The notes under the pieces are model-generated. The model worked only from the letters and a program-made list of their open reading frames with translations. It searched no databases and was not told the DNA's origin. Positions 33,599 through 42,365 of a DNA stretch of 64,000 nucleotides are shown piece by piece. The stretch is taken from positions 1-64,000 of the forward strand of contig JAGBEV010000039.1 in NCBI GenBank assembly GCA_017936785.1, in the 5' to 3' direction. Source of the stretch: Lachnospiraceae bacterium. Its GTDB lineage: Bacteria > Bacillota > Clostridia > Lachnospirales > Lachnospiraceae. Both the position numbers and the translations under genes were made by a program. Numbering within the stretch: position 1 is the stretch's first letter; each line of letters opens with the position of its first letter.

Positions 33599-34624
33599 TT
33601 ACTGAATTACTTTGATCCAGCCCTCAGGTGCTTCCATACGTCCCATCTGGATTCCTGTTAATGCGTCATACAGCTTTTTGGTAACAGGTCCCATTTCTTC
33701 CATTCCGCTGGGGAAACAGATCTCCTTGCCGTGGTCATTGATCTTTCCTACAGGAGAAATTACAGCCGCCGTACCGCAAAGACCGCATTCAGCCATATCC
33801 TTTACTTCATCAAAGTACACTTCTCTCTGCTCTACTTCCATTCCTAAAATGTTCTCTGCAACATACATCAGGGAACGGCGGGTAATGGAAGGTAAAATGC
33901 TGTTTGACTTGGGAGTGACAATCTTTCCGTCTTTGGTAACAAAAATAAAGTTTGCTCCACCGGTCTCTTCAACCTTTGTACGGGTAGCAGCATCTAAATA
34001 CATATTTTCATCAAAGCCCTGTCTATGGGCATCCATAATGGCATAAAGGCTCATTGCATAGTTCAAACCTGCTTTAATATGACCTGTTCCATGAGGTGCT
34101 GCACGGTCATAATCACAAACGCGGATGGTAATTGGTTTTGCTCCGCCTTTAAAGTAAGGTCCAACCGGTGTTGCAAAAATACGGAACTGATATTCATCAG
34201 CCGGTTTTACACCGATAACCGGATTGCTTCCAAACATATAAGGACGGATATAAAGAGTTGCTCCTGAACCATAGGGTGGAACATATGCAGCATTCGCCTT
34301 AACAACATCTACAACTGCCTGTACAAATCTATCCTCCGGAAATACGGGCATTTCCAATCTTTCACAGGAGTCCTTCATACGGGAAGCATTTAAATCAGGA
34401 CGGAAACATACGATCTTACCATCCTCTGTGGTATATGCCTTTAATCCTTCAAAACATGTCTGTGCGTACTGTAAGACGCCGGCACATTCACTGATCACCA
34501 CATTCGCATCAGAAGTCAATGTACCTTCATCCCATGCTCCATCTTTAAAATTGGATACGAATCTTTTGTCGGTCTGGATGTATCCGAATCCCAGGTTAGA
34601 CCAGTCAATGTCTTTCTTTTCCAT
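33599..34624 (-). CDS. ilvE: Branched-chain amino acid aminotransferase
   Basis: 341 residues, fold type IV PLP enzyme of the longer, eukaryotic-like BCAT class. LQYAQTCFEGLKAYT, the PLP lysine in HIKAGLNYAMSLYAI, and LDAATRTKVEETGGANFIF. It interconverts Leu, Ile and Val with their keto acids using glutamate/2-oxoglutarate in the cytoplasm. Own promoter at 34691-34719 and own terminator, so a single-gene unit. No other ilv genes are nearby. Confidence 0.96.
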   Translation of the reverse strand: MEKKDIDWSNLGFGYIQTDKRFVSNFKDGAWDEGTLTSDANVVISECAGVLQYAQTCFEGLKAYTTEDGKIVCFRPDLNASRMKDSCERLEMPVFPEDRFVQAVVDVVKANAAYVPPYGSGATLYIRPYMFGSNPVIGVKPADEYQFRIFATPVGPYFKGGAKPITIRVCDYDRAAPHGTGHIKAGLNYAMSLYAIMDAHRQGFDENMYLDAATRTKVEETGGANFIFVTKDGKIVTPKSNSILPSITRRSLMYVAENILGMEVEQREVYFDEVKDMAECGLCGTAAVISPVGKINDHGKEICFPSGMEEMGPVTKKLYDALTGIQMGRMEAPEGWIKVIQ

Positions 34625-34690
34625 GTTTTTCTCCCTTTCCTCTCTCTGCCCTTATGAGCATCACCATCATCTATGGCTTTAGTTTCATTT

Positions 34691-34719
34691 ATTATCATTC
34701 TTTTACTCTTACTTGTCAA
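34691..34719 (-). promoter_or_regulatory. Promoter of ilvE
   Basis: TTGACA (34714-34719), 17-base spacer, GATAAT (34691-34696). Confidence 0.7.
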
Positions 34720-34757
34720 GATTTTAGAATATCTGACATAGAAACCATTACCTATGG

Positions 34758-35252
34758 TTATACCTCTCGTTTTTCATAAGTCACAAAAGTATAGCAAATA
34801 TCAAAATAGGTCTGTTCCTCAGATTCCTCCGTAATCTGCCATTCTTCCATCTTATCCAGATCAGGGAAATAAGTATCCGCCTCATAAGCCTCATCGATCT
34901 TAGTTATGACCGCTTTACTGCAATAGGGCAGCAGCTGCCGGTAAATACTTTCTCCTCCTACCACATAAACCTGCTTATCTTCATACTTCTTCAATTCTTC
35001 CATCAACTCTTCAATGGAATGTACAACCACAGCGCCATTTACCTTATAATCCTGATTCCCCGTCAGCACAATATTCACCCGGTTTCCCAAAGGCTGTCCC
35101 TGAGGAAAGCTCTCTAACGTCTTTCTTCCCATAACGATCACATTACCGGTGGTCATCCTTCTGAAATTTTTCATATCATTAGGAATACTGACCAAAAGCT
35201 TATTTTTATTACCAATAGCCCAATTCTTATCCACTGCTACGACCAAATTCAT
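34758..35252 (-). CDS. folA: Dihydrofolate reductase
   Basis: 164 residues. Reduces dihydrofolate to tetrahydrofolate with NADPH, regenerating the cofactor consumed by thyA just upstream. NLVVAVDKNWAIGNKNKLLVSIPNDM, MGRKTLESFP, and VYVVGGESIYRQLLPYC are the usual signature segments. The start at 35252 has GGAGGAG upstream; the frame is open further to 35300 but without a good start. A ~200-nt hairpin element lies between thyA and this gene. Confidence 0.96.
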   Translation of the reverse strand: MNLVVAVDKNWAIGNKNKLLVSIPNDMKNFRRMTTGNVIVMGRKTLESFPQGQPLGNRVNIVLTGNQDYKVNGAVVVHSIEELMEELKKYEDKQVYVVGGESIYRQLLPYCSKAVITKIDEAYEADTYFPDLDKMEEWQITEESEEQTYFDICYTFVTYEKREV

Positions 35253-35302
35253 CTCTAAATCTCCTCCAATCATATTTTCATTTCCTGCCGAAGCCAACAC
35301 TC

Positions 35303-35502
35303 CATCCGCCCAGCTGCGGCTTTTGTCTTGGGAAAATATTTATATATATCAAAGGGAACCGTATAAAAACGTCGGCACTTGAATTTTGCAGGCGAACGCC
35401 GCACAAAATTCTTAGTACCGTTACGTTTTTATCCGAGCGAAAGCGTGTTCCCGTGATATATATAAATATTTTCCCAAGACAAAAGCCGCAGCTGGGTGGA
35501 TG
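35303..35502 (-). repeat. Large hairpin element, copy 2
   Basis: 200-nt palindrome centred at 35402.5, between thyA and folA, with the core in the opposite orientation to copy 1. Outer arms (contain CAGCTGCGGCTTTTGTC) are unrelated to copy 1 but pair perfectly with each other over more than 25 bp. Core TATATATATCA..TGATATATATA matches copy 1 except a few changes (for instance CGCTTTCG for CGCTCCCG, TAACGG for TAGCGG, and a different apical loop). It ends only seven bases from the thyA stop codon. No ORF inside. Confidence 0.9.
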
Positions 35503-35508
35503 CCCCTC

Positions 35509-36357
35509 TTAAATCGCAATGGGAATATTTTCTATCTGTGGTCCGGGCGTATACCCCTCCACTTTTACATCATCCCTTGTAAATTCATAAAAATCATGAA
35601 CATCCGGATTCAGCCAGAACTTCGGTGCCGGCTGGGGCTGTCTCTCTATAAGCTCTTTGATAAAGGGCACATGCCTGTCATAAATATGCGCATCTGCGAT
35701 CACATGAACCATTTCTCCCACCTGCATATCACAGACCTGTGCAAGCATATGAAGCAATACTGCATACTGTACCACATTCCAGTTGTTTGCTGCTAACACA
35801 TCCTGGGAACGCTGATTTAAAATTCCATTCAAAGTCAGCTTATCTTCCCCCTTTTTCTGGGTCACATTAAAAGTCATACTGTAAGCACAGGGATACAGAT
35901 TCATTTCGTGCAGATCCTGATGTACATAAATGTTGGTCATGATCCGGCGGCTGAACGGATTATTCTTTAAGTCATAGATCACTCTGTCCACCTGGTCCAT
36001 CATACCTTCCTTATACTGATGTTTCACACCTAACTGATACCCGTAAGCCTTTCCGATGGAGCCGTCTTCATCTGCCCATTCATCCCAGATATGGCTGTGA
36101 AGGTCATGAATATTATTTGATTTCTGCTGCCATATCCAAAGCATTTCGTCCGTAGCGCTTTTTAAAGCAGTCCGTCTAAGTGTCAAAATGGGGAATTCCT
36201 TCGACAGATCATATCGGTTTACCACTCCAAACTTTTTGATGGTATAGGCAGAAGTTCCGTCTTCCCAATGGGGTCTTACCTTCTCTCCCTCTGTACTGGT
36301 CCCATTCTCTAAAATATCCTTGCACATATTGATAAAAACTGTATCTGCGTAACTCAT
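35509..36357 (-). CDS. thyA: Thymidylate synthase
   Basis: 282 residues. Methylates dUMP to dTMP with methylene-tetrahydrofolate. Catalytic Cys in LYPCAYSMTFNV, the QRSQDVLAANNWNVVQYA segment binds dUMP, and HIYDRHV is near the C-terminus. The ending ENIPIAI keeps the conserved C-terminal hydrophobic residue. It is followed by folA, the usual partner, but the pair is separated by the copy 2 hairpin. Confidence 0.96.
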   Translation of the reverse strand: MSYADTVFINMCKDILENGTSTEGEKVRPHWEDGTSAYTIKKFGVVNRYDLSKEFPILTLRRTALKSATDEMLWIWQQKSNNIHDLHSHIWDEWADEDGSIGKAYGYQLGVKHQYKEGMMDQVDRVIYDLKNNPFSRRIMTNIYVHQDLHEMNLYPCAYSMTFNVTQKKGEDKLTLNGILNQRSQDVLAANNWNVVQYAVLLHMLAQVCDMQVGEMVHVIADAHIYDRHVPFIKELIERQPQPAPKFWLNPDVHDFYEFTRDDVKVEGYTPGPQIENIPIAI

Positions 36358-36442
36358 GTTTCTGATTCCTTTATTTTAAATTTTTTTGTTTCTTATACGA
36401 CTATCCTTTAATTTTACTTCTGTTTATTCTGTTAAATTCCGT

Positions 36443-38044
36443 CTATCTGTCCCATTTATCACAAAGGGAATTGATCTGATCTGCAAATTTGGCAAGGTCC
36501 TTATTTGCCCCGCCCTCATTATGCTGGATGACCACGAGCAGCCTCTGACCTGCTGCCAAAAGCCTCTGGAATACATCGGAAACGGATTTTGCTTTCTTCT
36601 TTTCCAGACGGATCGGCGGCGCTGCATATTCTACCTCATTGCCTGCCAGATTAAATCTGGTTCCGCTATAAGGCGCATAAGCATCAAAGCCATATTCATG
36701 GATCAGACATTCTTTAAATGACTCACACACACTGTCTTCGCCATGGACAACAAACACTCTTTCCGGCTTTTTCTCAAAGCCCTGAAGCCAGTCGATCAGT
36801 CCGTTTTTATCCGCATGACCTGACAGCCCCACAAGTTTTCTGATGGAAGCCCTGATTTCAATAGGCTCTCCAAACAGCTTTACTTCAGACGCTCCATCTA
36901 CAATGGTCCGCCCCAATGTACCTGCTGCCTGATAACCTACAAATAAAACAGTACATTCAGGCCTCCACAGATTATGCTTCAGATGATGCCTGATACGTCC
37001 TGCCTCACACATACCCGACGCAGAAATAATGACCTTGGGCTCCTCATCAAAGTTAATCGCCTTGGACTCATCACTGGTAATGGAAAGATGTAAGCCCGGA
37101 AAACCAATGATATTGATTCCCTGCCTTACCAGCGCCATTGCCTCTTCATCAAAACAGCTATATTCATTTTTATGAAAAATACCTGTGGCTTCCACTGCCA
37201 AAGGGCTGTCTACATAAACAGGAAAATTCTCATGACCTTTTACCAGCTTATCATTTTTTATCTGGCGAAGGAAGTAAAGCATTTCCTGTGTTCTTCCTAC
37301 TGCAAAGGACGGTATGACTACATTGCCCCCTTTGTCAAAGGTTTCCTGTAAAATCGCTGTCAGTTCCTTTACATAATCAGGACGTTCTGTTGTATGTAAC
37401 CGGTCTCCATAGGTAGATTCTACCACTACATAATCGGCTTCCGCTGTCTTTTTCGGATCTTTGATCAATGGCTGGTTCATATTGCCGATGTCCCCGGAAA
37501 AAACAATCTTCTTTTCCAATCCATTTTCATTGAGCCATACCTCAATACTGGAAGACCCCAGTAAATGTCCGATATCCGTAAATCTTATTTTTATACCATC
37601 ACATACATTGACAATTGTCTCATAATGACAGGGAACGATCAATTTTAAGGTTCCATCCGCATCTTCCATCGTGTAGACCGGCTCCACCAGCTGGGAATTG
37701 GCGCTCCTTTTTGCCTTCCTGTTCTTCCATTCAGCCTCCTGCATCTGGATATGCGCACAGTCACGCAGCATGATGCTGCACAGATCAGCCGTGGCATCAG
37801 TCATAAAAATCTGTCCCCGGAATCCCCTTGCATAAAGCTGGGGGAGCATACCCGAATGATCCACATGAGCGTGGGTCAACAGCACATAATCCACAAATGC
37901 CGGGTCCACAGGAAGCTCTGCATTCTCAAACACATTGATTCCCTGCTCCATTCCATAATCCACCAAAATAGTCTTTCCGCAAGCCTGCAGACAGTGACAG
38001 CTTCCCGTCACCTCGTGTGCAGCCCCAATAAATGTTAATTTCAT
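36443..38044 (-). CDS. MBL-fold beta-CASP ribonuclease-like protein
   Basis: 533 residues. Metallo-beta-lactamase fold with THAHVDHSG (HxHxDH), later SGDIGNM and the beta-CASP inserts (VVESTYGDR, VIPSFAVGRTQEML, VIISASGMCEAGRIRHHL), ending in SGHADKNGLIDWL and VFVVHGED of the RNA-specificity (RMMBL) domain. Homologues include CPSF73-like and archaeal aCPSF nucleases, so RNA cleavage is inferred. The ATG at 38044 follows GGAG by eight bases; an in-frame GTG lies at 38053. Confidence 0.92.
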   Translation of the reverse strand: MKLTFIGAAHEVTGSCHCLQACGKTILVDYGMEQGINVFENAELPVDPAFVDYVLLTHAHVDHSGMLPQLYARGFRGQIFMTDATADLCSIMLRDCAHIQMQEAEWKNRKAKRSANSQLVEPVYTMEDADGTLKLIVPCHYETIVNVCDGIKIRFTDIGHLLGSSSIEVWLNENGLEKKIVFSGDIGNMNQPLIKDPKKTAEADYVVVESTYGDRLHTTERPDYVKELTAILQETFDKGGNVVIPSFAVGRTQEMLYFLRQIKNDKLVKGHENFPVYVDSPLAVEATGIFHKNEYSCFDEEAMALVRQGINIIGFPGLHLSITSDESKAINFDEEPKVIISASGMCEAGRIRHHLKHNLWRPECTVLFVGYQAAGTLGRTIVDGASEVKLFGEPIEIRASIRKLVGLSGHADKNGLIDWLQGFEKKPERVFVVHGEDSVCESFKECLIHEYGFDAYAPYSGTRFNLAGNEVEYAAPPIRLEKKKAKSVSDVFQRLLAAGQRLLVVIQHNEGGANKDLAKFADQINSLCDKWDR

Positions 38045-38200
38045 AGTCTTCACTCCAATCCCAAGACAAACCCCGTTTTTTAATACCTATTAACTTTTAT
38101 ACGTTCTTCCTATTATTTTCATGCTAATGGTATATTTATATTTTAACACAATGCCCCGGCACTGAAAACAAAAATGTACCGGGGAATCTGTTTTGCTCCA

Positions 38201-39031
38201 TTATGAACTTGCACTATTATAATGCCTGATTCCATTTTTCCACAGAAATGTCGTCAAACAACTGAACACTGCAAGTACAGCCAGACCGTGAACTGCCATC
38301 TTTAGGGACATTTCTCCCATCAGACTTTGCACCGGATAGGTTGCCATAATCCCATAGGGCAAAATGCAATAGAACAAAACTTTATAAATCCCATAAAAGG
38401 CAATTCCCGGCAGTTTCATGCAAAGATCCAGACTGGCTTCCTCTAACTGATACAGTCTGGCATTGGACACCAGATAAAAGGAAACTGACCGGATGATAAC
38501 CTCCATTTCATAATACAAAATCTGCATCAGACACATCCACCATATATATGACAATATATTTGCTGCAGAAAATGCGGCATTGGACACCTTGACCCCATAA
38601 GCAATAATACATACACTCATTATGACCAATGGAACGGAACCGGGATTTATCTTTTCAAAGCTCAGGCGCAGCAGCGGGCTCACAGGCTTTGTCAGATACA
38701 GATCCATTTCCCCGCTTTTGACCTTTTGGGGAATTTCCACCACCCCAAAGAAACAGACAACCATACTGACGGCATTTAACAGAGAAAAGGAGCCGATATA
38801 GAGTATCATTTCCCCTTTTCCCCAGGAACCTATGGTATCCACATTGGCATATATCGCCCCAAAGACCATAAGCTGTATTGCAAAAAGGCTTCCATCCACA
38901 AAAAGCGGTCCGAAAAATCCCAGCCGGAACATCATCAGATTCTGGAAACGCAACCGGATCAATTCTTTTACTACTCTGATATTTTTCTTCACATAGATCA
39001 CATCCTTTCTTCTAAATTCCAACTCCATCAT
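38201..39031 (-). CDS. ABC-2 family transporter permease
   Basis: 276 residues with six membrane helices. Carries the family segments VVEIPQKVKSGEMDLYLTKP and SLLNAVSMVVCFFG typical of the ABC-2 (former DUF990) exporters. It overlaps the second permease gene by 20 bases and forms an ATPase-permease-permease operon. A weak CCCCGG/CCGGGG hairpin follows at 38151-38185. Confidence 0.88.
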   Translation of the reverse strand: MMELEFRRKDVIYVKKNIRVVKELIRLRFQNLMMFRLGFFGPLFVDGSLFAIQLMVFGAIYANVDTIGSWGKGEMILYIGSFSLLNAVSMVVCFFGVVEIPQKVKSGEMDLYLTKPVSPLLRLSFEKINPGSVPLVIMSVCIIAYGVKVSNAAFSAANILSYIWWMCLMQILYYEMEVIIRSVSFYLVSNARLYQLEEASLDLCMKLPGIAFYGIYKVLFYCILPYGIMATYPVQSLMGEMSLKMAVHGLAVLAVFSCLTTFLWKNGIRHYNSASS

Positions 39032-39806
39032 ACTTTTTTCTATACTTCTTCCACGTAACTGCGATCAATATCTGTAAAAATACACACCAGCACGCCAATA
39101 TTATAATTCCCCTGACTGCCTCTTCTTCACACCTGCCAGTCAGCAGCATGGACGGCAGATAAGTCACATAATAAAACGGCAGTATCTTCATCCATCCCAA
39201 TACCCTTTCCGGAAATAATGCCAAAGGAACAATGCTTCCTGTAACAAGCTCCATCAGATTGTTTTTGATCATCAGAAAAGTACTGATCTCTTCATACTTA
39301 AATGTCAGAATCCCCAGATAGTAATTTAACTGCACCATAAAAAACAATCCCAGCAGCACCATAATAAGAGCGCATGCAATATGGAAAATACTGTTTGTAA
39401 AAACAAACCGGATTCTGAAAATAAAAACCCAGATGCCTGCCGCCCCAAGATCAAAAAACAGATAAAACAGCACCACACCTGCTTCCATTGCCGTAAAATA
39501 TCCCTCTATGTTTACCGGTAATACCATAAAGTTTGAAAATTTTCCGCTTCTGATCCTTAGCGCCATATCCTCGCTGATGGTCCGTGACATCTCTAACTGC
39601 GATAAAAAGGAACTGATGATATAGTATGAAAGCATTCCATGAAAGGTAAAGCCTGCTACCATATTTTGTTTTTCAAAAATAATTCCCCAAAGCAGATAAG
39701 CAAACAATATTTTTGTAACTGTAAAAAGCATATGAAAGATCACATCCCACCGCCATGCCAGCTGGGCTTTAAGATAAACTCCTGCTACTTCCCTATATTT
39801 CCTCAT
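39012..39806 (-). CDS. ABC-2 family transporter permease
   Basis: 264 residues, six helices. RTISEDMALRIRSGKFSNFMVLPVN is the cytoplasmic loop of this permease family, equivalent to the loop in the neighbouring permease, so the two are distant paralogues making a heterodimeric channel. Overlaps the ATPase gene by 14 bases. Confidence 0.88.
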   Translation of the reverse strand: MRKYREVAGVYLKAQLAWRWDVIFHMLFTVTKILFAYLLWGIIFEKQNMVAGFTFHGMLSYYIISSFLSQLEMSRTISEDMALRIRSGKFSNFMVLPVNIEGYFTAMEAGVVLFYLFFDLGAAGIWVFIFRIRFVFTNSIFHIACALIMVLLGLFFMVQLNYYLGILTFKYEEISTFLMIKNNLMELVTGSIVPLALFPERVLGWMKILPFYYVTYLPSMLLTGRCEEEAVRGIIILACWCVFLQILIAVTWKKYRKKYDGVGI

Positions 39807-40782
39807 TCAAATCACCTTCCTTGTAAATCCGCTCTACAACCGCTCCTATTTCATCTTCCTCCACACCAATGTCCACAGGATGGTTTTTCATTATGATCTC
39901 CATGGCTTCACCGGATTTTTCCTTAGGAACCTGTAGTACGATCTTGCGAGAATCCTGTTCCATGATCTGTACGTATTCCGGAAATTCAAAACTGCCTGTT
40001 TCCTCCAAAAAAGCTGCGGTTATTTTCTTATTTTTCTGATATCTTTCAAACAGAGCCTCCGTGCTGCCGTCATACAGCTTACATCCATGATTGATGACCA
40101 CGGATCGGTCACACAGGGTTTTTATATCCTCCATGTAATGGCTGGTAAGGACAATGGATGTGCCCCTTTCCCGATTTACTTCCTGAAGAAATTTCCGAAT
40201 CTGCCCGGAGGCAATGGCATCCAGACCGATTGTCGGTTCATCCAGAAAGAGAATCCTTGGATTATGCAGCAGCGCCGTGATCAGCTCCATCTTCATCCTC
40301 TCCCCCAAGGACAGCGTGCGCACCTGTACATCCATCAATTCTTTTACATCAAACAACTCCGTAAAATATTCTTTTGTTTCCTGATATTGCCTTTCTTCCA
40401 GACCGTAGATTTCCTTAAACAGCCGCAATGTATCATTGGCGGTCAGTTCCGGGAACAATTGACTTTTCTGTCCCATTACCACCGCATACTGCTGTTTAAA
40501 TTCATTTTTCAGATCATTGGGATAAAATCCCAGCACACTGATTTTTCCGCCGGTAGGAGCTATGATTCCTGTGAGCATTTTCGTAAGAGTGGTCTTTCCT
40601 GCCCCGTTAGGTCCGATCAGCCCTACAAATTCACCTTCCTCCATTTCAAAATCAAGATTTTTTATGGCTGTCTTTTCCTCATATTCACGCTTCCAGAGGT
40701 TTCTGATACTGCCCTTTAAGCCTTCAGGCTTCATCAGCCTGCGGTAAGTTTTATTCAGATTCTTTGTTTCAATAATTTTCAT
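39793..40782 (-). CDS. ABC transporter ATP-binding protein (ABC-2 exporter)
   Basis: 329 residues. Walker A GLIGPNGAGKTT, Q-loop VMGQKSQLFPEL, signature SLGERMK, Walker B ILFLDEPTIGLD, switch His VLTSHYMEDIK; a C-terminal accessory domain follows. The 30-residue lead (TYRRLMKPEGLKGSIRNLW) is typical of ATPases partnering ABC-2/DUF990 permeases. The ATG at 40782 has GGAAAGGA upstream; the open frame to 40878 lies in the structured leader. Expression is likely controlled by the leader at 40783-41200. Confidence 0.93.
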   Translation of the reverse strand: MKIIETKNLNKTYRRLMKPEGLKGSIRNLWKREYEEKTAIKNLDFEMEEGEFVGLIGPNGAGKTTLTKMLTGIIAPTGGKISVLGFYPNDLKNEFKQQYAVVMGQKSQLFPELTANDTLRLFKEIYGLEERQYQETKEYFTELFDVKELMDVQVRTLSLGERMKMELITALLHNPRILFLDEPTIGLDAIASGQIRKFLQEVNRERGTSIVLTSHYMEDIKTLCDRSVVINHGCKLYDGSTEALFERYQKNKKITAAFLEETGSFEFPEYVQIMEQDSRKIVLQVPKEKSGEAMEIIMKNHPVDIGVEEDEIGAVVERIYKEGDLNEEI

Positions 40783-40821
40783 GGTTTTTTCCTTTCCTGA
40801 CTGTTTTTTTGCAAAATAAAA

Positions 40822-40863
40822 GATCATGGATTCTGCCATCAAAAAAGCACATATTCCATGATC
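40822..40863 (-). terminator. Leader hairpin 2 of the ABC-2 exporter operon
   Basis: GATCATGGA pairs perfectly with TCCATGATC, followed by TTTTATTTTG on the minus strand, about 40 bases before the ATPase start. Terminator-like. Confidence 0.6.
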
Positions 40864-40937
40864 ATAATAATATTCCATGGGAAAATCCCTTTCAGAAATT
40901 TCCTATGTTTTGATTCCAACATCGGAATTTCCTTAAG

Positions 40938-40975
40938 AAAAAAATAAGCACGACCGTAACGTCATGCCCTTTTTC
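40938..40975 (-). terminator. Leader hairpin 1 (attenuator) of the ABC-2 exporter operon
   Basis: GCATGAC/GTCGTGC stem extended with G-U pairs, followed by TTATTTTTTT on the minus strand. It sits in the 400-base leader between the promoter and the ATPase gene. Confidence 0.7.
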
Positions 40976-41150
40976 AATATAAATCAAATATATATATTGA
41001 GATCAATGCAGCACTTTGTAAGGCAGATACACCGGCAGAACTCCTGTTGATATCAGGACAGACTCATCCCGCAAAAAAGCAGACAGCACATAACACCTTT
41101 TGCTCTTTACACAACAAATTCTGCACGGAAGCTATTTGATTAGCAGAATC

Positions 41151-41174
41151 CTATTTCCTTACAACGGCTGACAT
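41151..41174 (-). CDS. Seven-codon leader peptide (uORF)
   Basis: ATG to TAG encoding MSAVVRK, preceded by AAGGAG at seven bases. It opens the ABC-2 exporter leader, about 25 bases after the predicted transcription start and about 175 bases before the first attenuator hairpin. The short uORF plus terminator layout is what ribosome-mediated attenuation in response to antibiotics looks like; no stalling motif is proven. Confidence 0.55.
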   Translation of the reverse strand: MSAVVRK

Positions 41175-41205
41175 TTACTCACTCCTTTTTCTCTCAATTT
41201 TTTAT

Positions 41206-41234
41206 ATTATAGCAGATAAAATCTGAAACTTCAA
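41206..41234 (-). promoter_or_regulatory. Promoter of the ABC-2 exporter leader
   Basis: TTGAAG (41229-41234), 17-base spacer, TATAAT (41206-41211). Confidence 0.7.
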
Positions 41235-41362
41235 CCCATTGTATTTCCATATTTCGTATTATTACCAAATATGGTTTCAGAATAAACGTTCTGATGGTTT
41301 ATTTGCATCTGATAGTGTATAATTTAAAACATACAATTACATAGATTAAGGAGGAATTATCA

Positions 41363-41512
41363 ATGGAACAGAACAATAGAAAAATACATCTCCCTTCAGA
41401 TTCCCAACCCCTAAAGGTATATTCCATACGACCAGGACATGGCGAATCCAATGCCGGGAAAGGCGGTTCAGGTTCTAAAAATACTAATACAGGAGGAAAA
41501 AACCATAAATAG
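41363..41512 (+). CDS. Small Gly/Ser/Lys-rich protein, 49 aa
   Basis: Too short for most gene callers but well supported: AAGGAGG (41348-41354) lies eight bases before the ATG, and a TATAAT at 41318-41323 lies 40 bases upstream. Sequence starts MEQNNRKIHLPSDSQPLKVY and ends in a flexible Gly/Ser/Asn/Lys tail. No membrane segment. Its last codons contain GGAGG that serves the next gene, so the two are translationally coupled. Family not recognised with certainty. Confidence 0.7.
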   Translation: MEQNNRKIHLPSDSQPLKVYSIRPGHGESNAGKGGSGSKNTNTGGKNHK

Positions 41513-42083
41513 TTTATATGACATATTACCCAATATCATTCTATTTATTGTCGCCGGATTTTGTTTTGTAAAAGTTTTTCATTTTATTTACGCTTATCAG
41601 GATAATGGAAATATAGATAATATGCTGACTTTATCATTAGTTGTTGGATATGTTATATGTCAAATAGCCTTTGCAATACCATTTAGCCTGGGTAAAGTTA
41701 TTGATAACATATGTATCATAGGCTGTAGTATTATATCAGGATTTATTGCCGGAAAGGTAATGAATGGGAAATTCATGTATAATCTAACAGAAAAATTAAA
41801 GATTAACAGGACTGTAAATGAATTTTTATGGAATGACCTGATCGATGACAAAATAATGAAAGCACAAATTACAATAGACAATATAAAATACTACGGAAAA
41901 ATCCATCTGGTAGAAGAATTTTCAAATACCCCACATATTGTTTTAGGAGATTATTCCATAAACGATAAACATGAAAATAATCCTAATAGAATTATTATTC
42001 TTGATACTTCAAAAGCCACTGAAATTATTATAGAATATGACAAATCCAGTTCTATGTTAGACAAAATCCGCTTTTACGAATAA
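41439..42083 (+). CDS. Two-helix membrane protein coupled to the 49-aa protein
   Basis: Residues from about 25 on are real protein: two or three N-terminal helices (IILFIVAGFCFVKVFHFIYA, LVVGYVICQIAFAIPFSLG, ICIIGCSIISGFIAGKV) and a ~115-residue soluble domain (FLWNDLIDDKIMKAQITIDN, YYGKIHLVEEFSNTPHIVLG). The general layout recalls DUF6338-type proteins. The start is unclear: ATG 41439 lies inside the 49-aa gene and has no good ribosome binding site, while GGAGG (41492-41496) points at an ATA codon at 41505. The gene is more AT-rich than its neighbours, suggesting transfer, and it adjoins tRNA-Gly. Confidence 0.65.
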   Translation: MANPMPGKAVQVLKILIQEEKTINSLYDILPNIILFIVAGFCFVKVFHFIYAYQDNGNIDNMLTLSLVVGYVICQIAFAIPFSLGKVIDNICIIGCSIISGFIAGKVMNGKFMYNLTEKLKINRTVNEFLWNDLIDDKIMKAQITIDNIKYYGKIHLVEEFSNTPHIVLGDYSINDKHENNPNRIIILDTSKATEIIIEYDKSSSMLDKIRFYE

Positions 42084-42159
42084 TTTTATACACTATTTTA
42101 CCTTCTAATAAAGTGTATGCCTGAGTAAATACCAATCCCATAGGTTCTGGTCTCCTCGC

Positions 42160-42188
42160 AAAAAAAGCCTGGCATTTGCCAGGCTTTT
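42160..42188 (-). terminator. Terminator after tRNA-Gly(GCC)
   Basis: GCCTGGC-4-GCCAGGC with T-run TTTTTTT on the minus strand. Confidence 0.88.
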
Positions 42189-42192
42189 CGTA

Positions 42193-42264
42193 AGCACGAG
42201 ACGGGATTCGAACCCGCGACCCTCGCCTTGGCAAGGCGATACTCCACCACTGAGCCACTCGTGC
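42193..42264 (-). tRNA. tRNA-Gly(GCC)
   Basis: Acceptor stem GCACGAG/CTCGTGC, D-arm GCTC..GAG region, anticodon stem TCGCC/GGCGA around loop TTGCCAA (anticodon GCC), T-arm GCGGGTTCGAATCCCGT. Discriminator U, CCA not encoded. Followed by its own terminator. Confidence 0.95.
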
Positions 42265-42365
42265 ATCTGTCCGTATCTCTCACGGACAAATATTAATATA
42301 TCAAAGCAGTTTTAATTTGTCAATACATAATTTTTCTATTTTTACTTCTATTCTTACTTCTATTA

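Noticed and set aside
40783..40878. Longer start of the ABC-2 ATPase at 40878
   Set aside because: It would translate through a terminator-like hairpin and has no ribosome binding site, whereas 40782 has GGAAAGGA and matches the family start.
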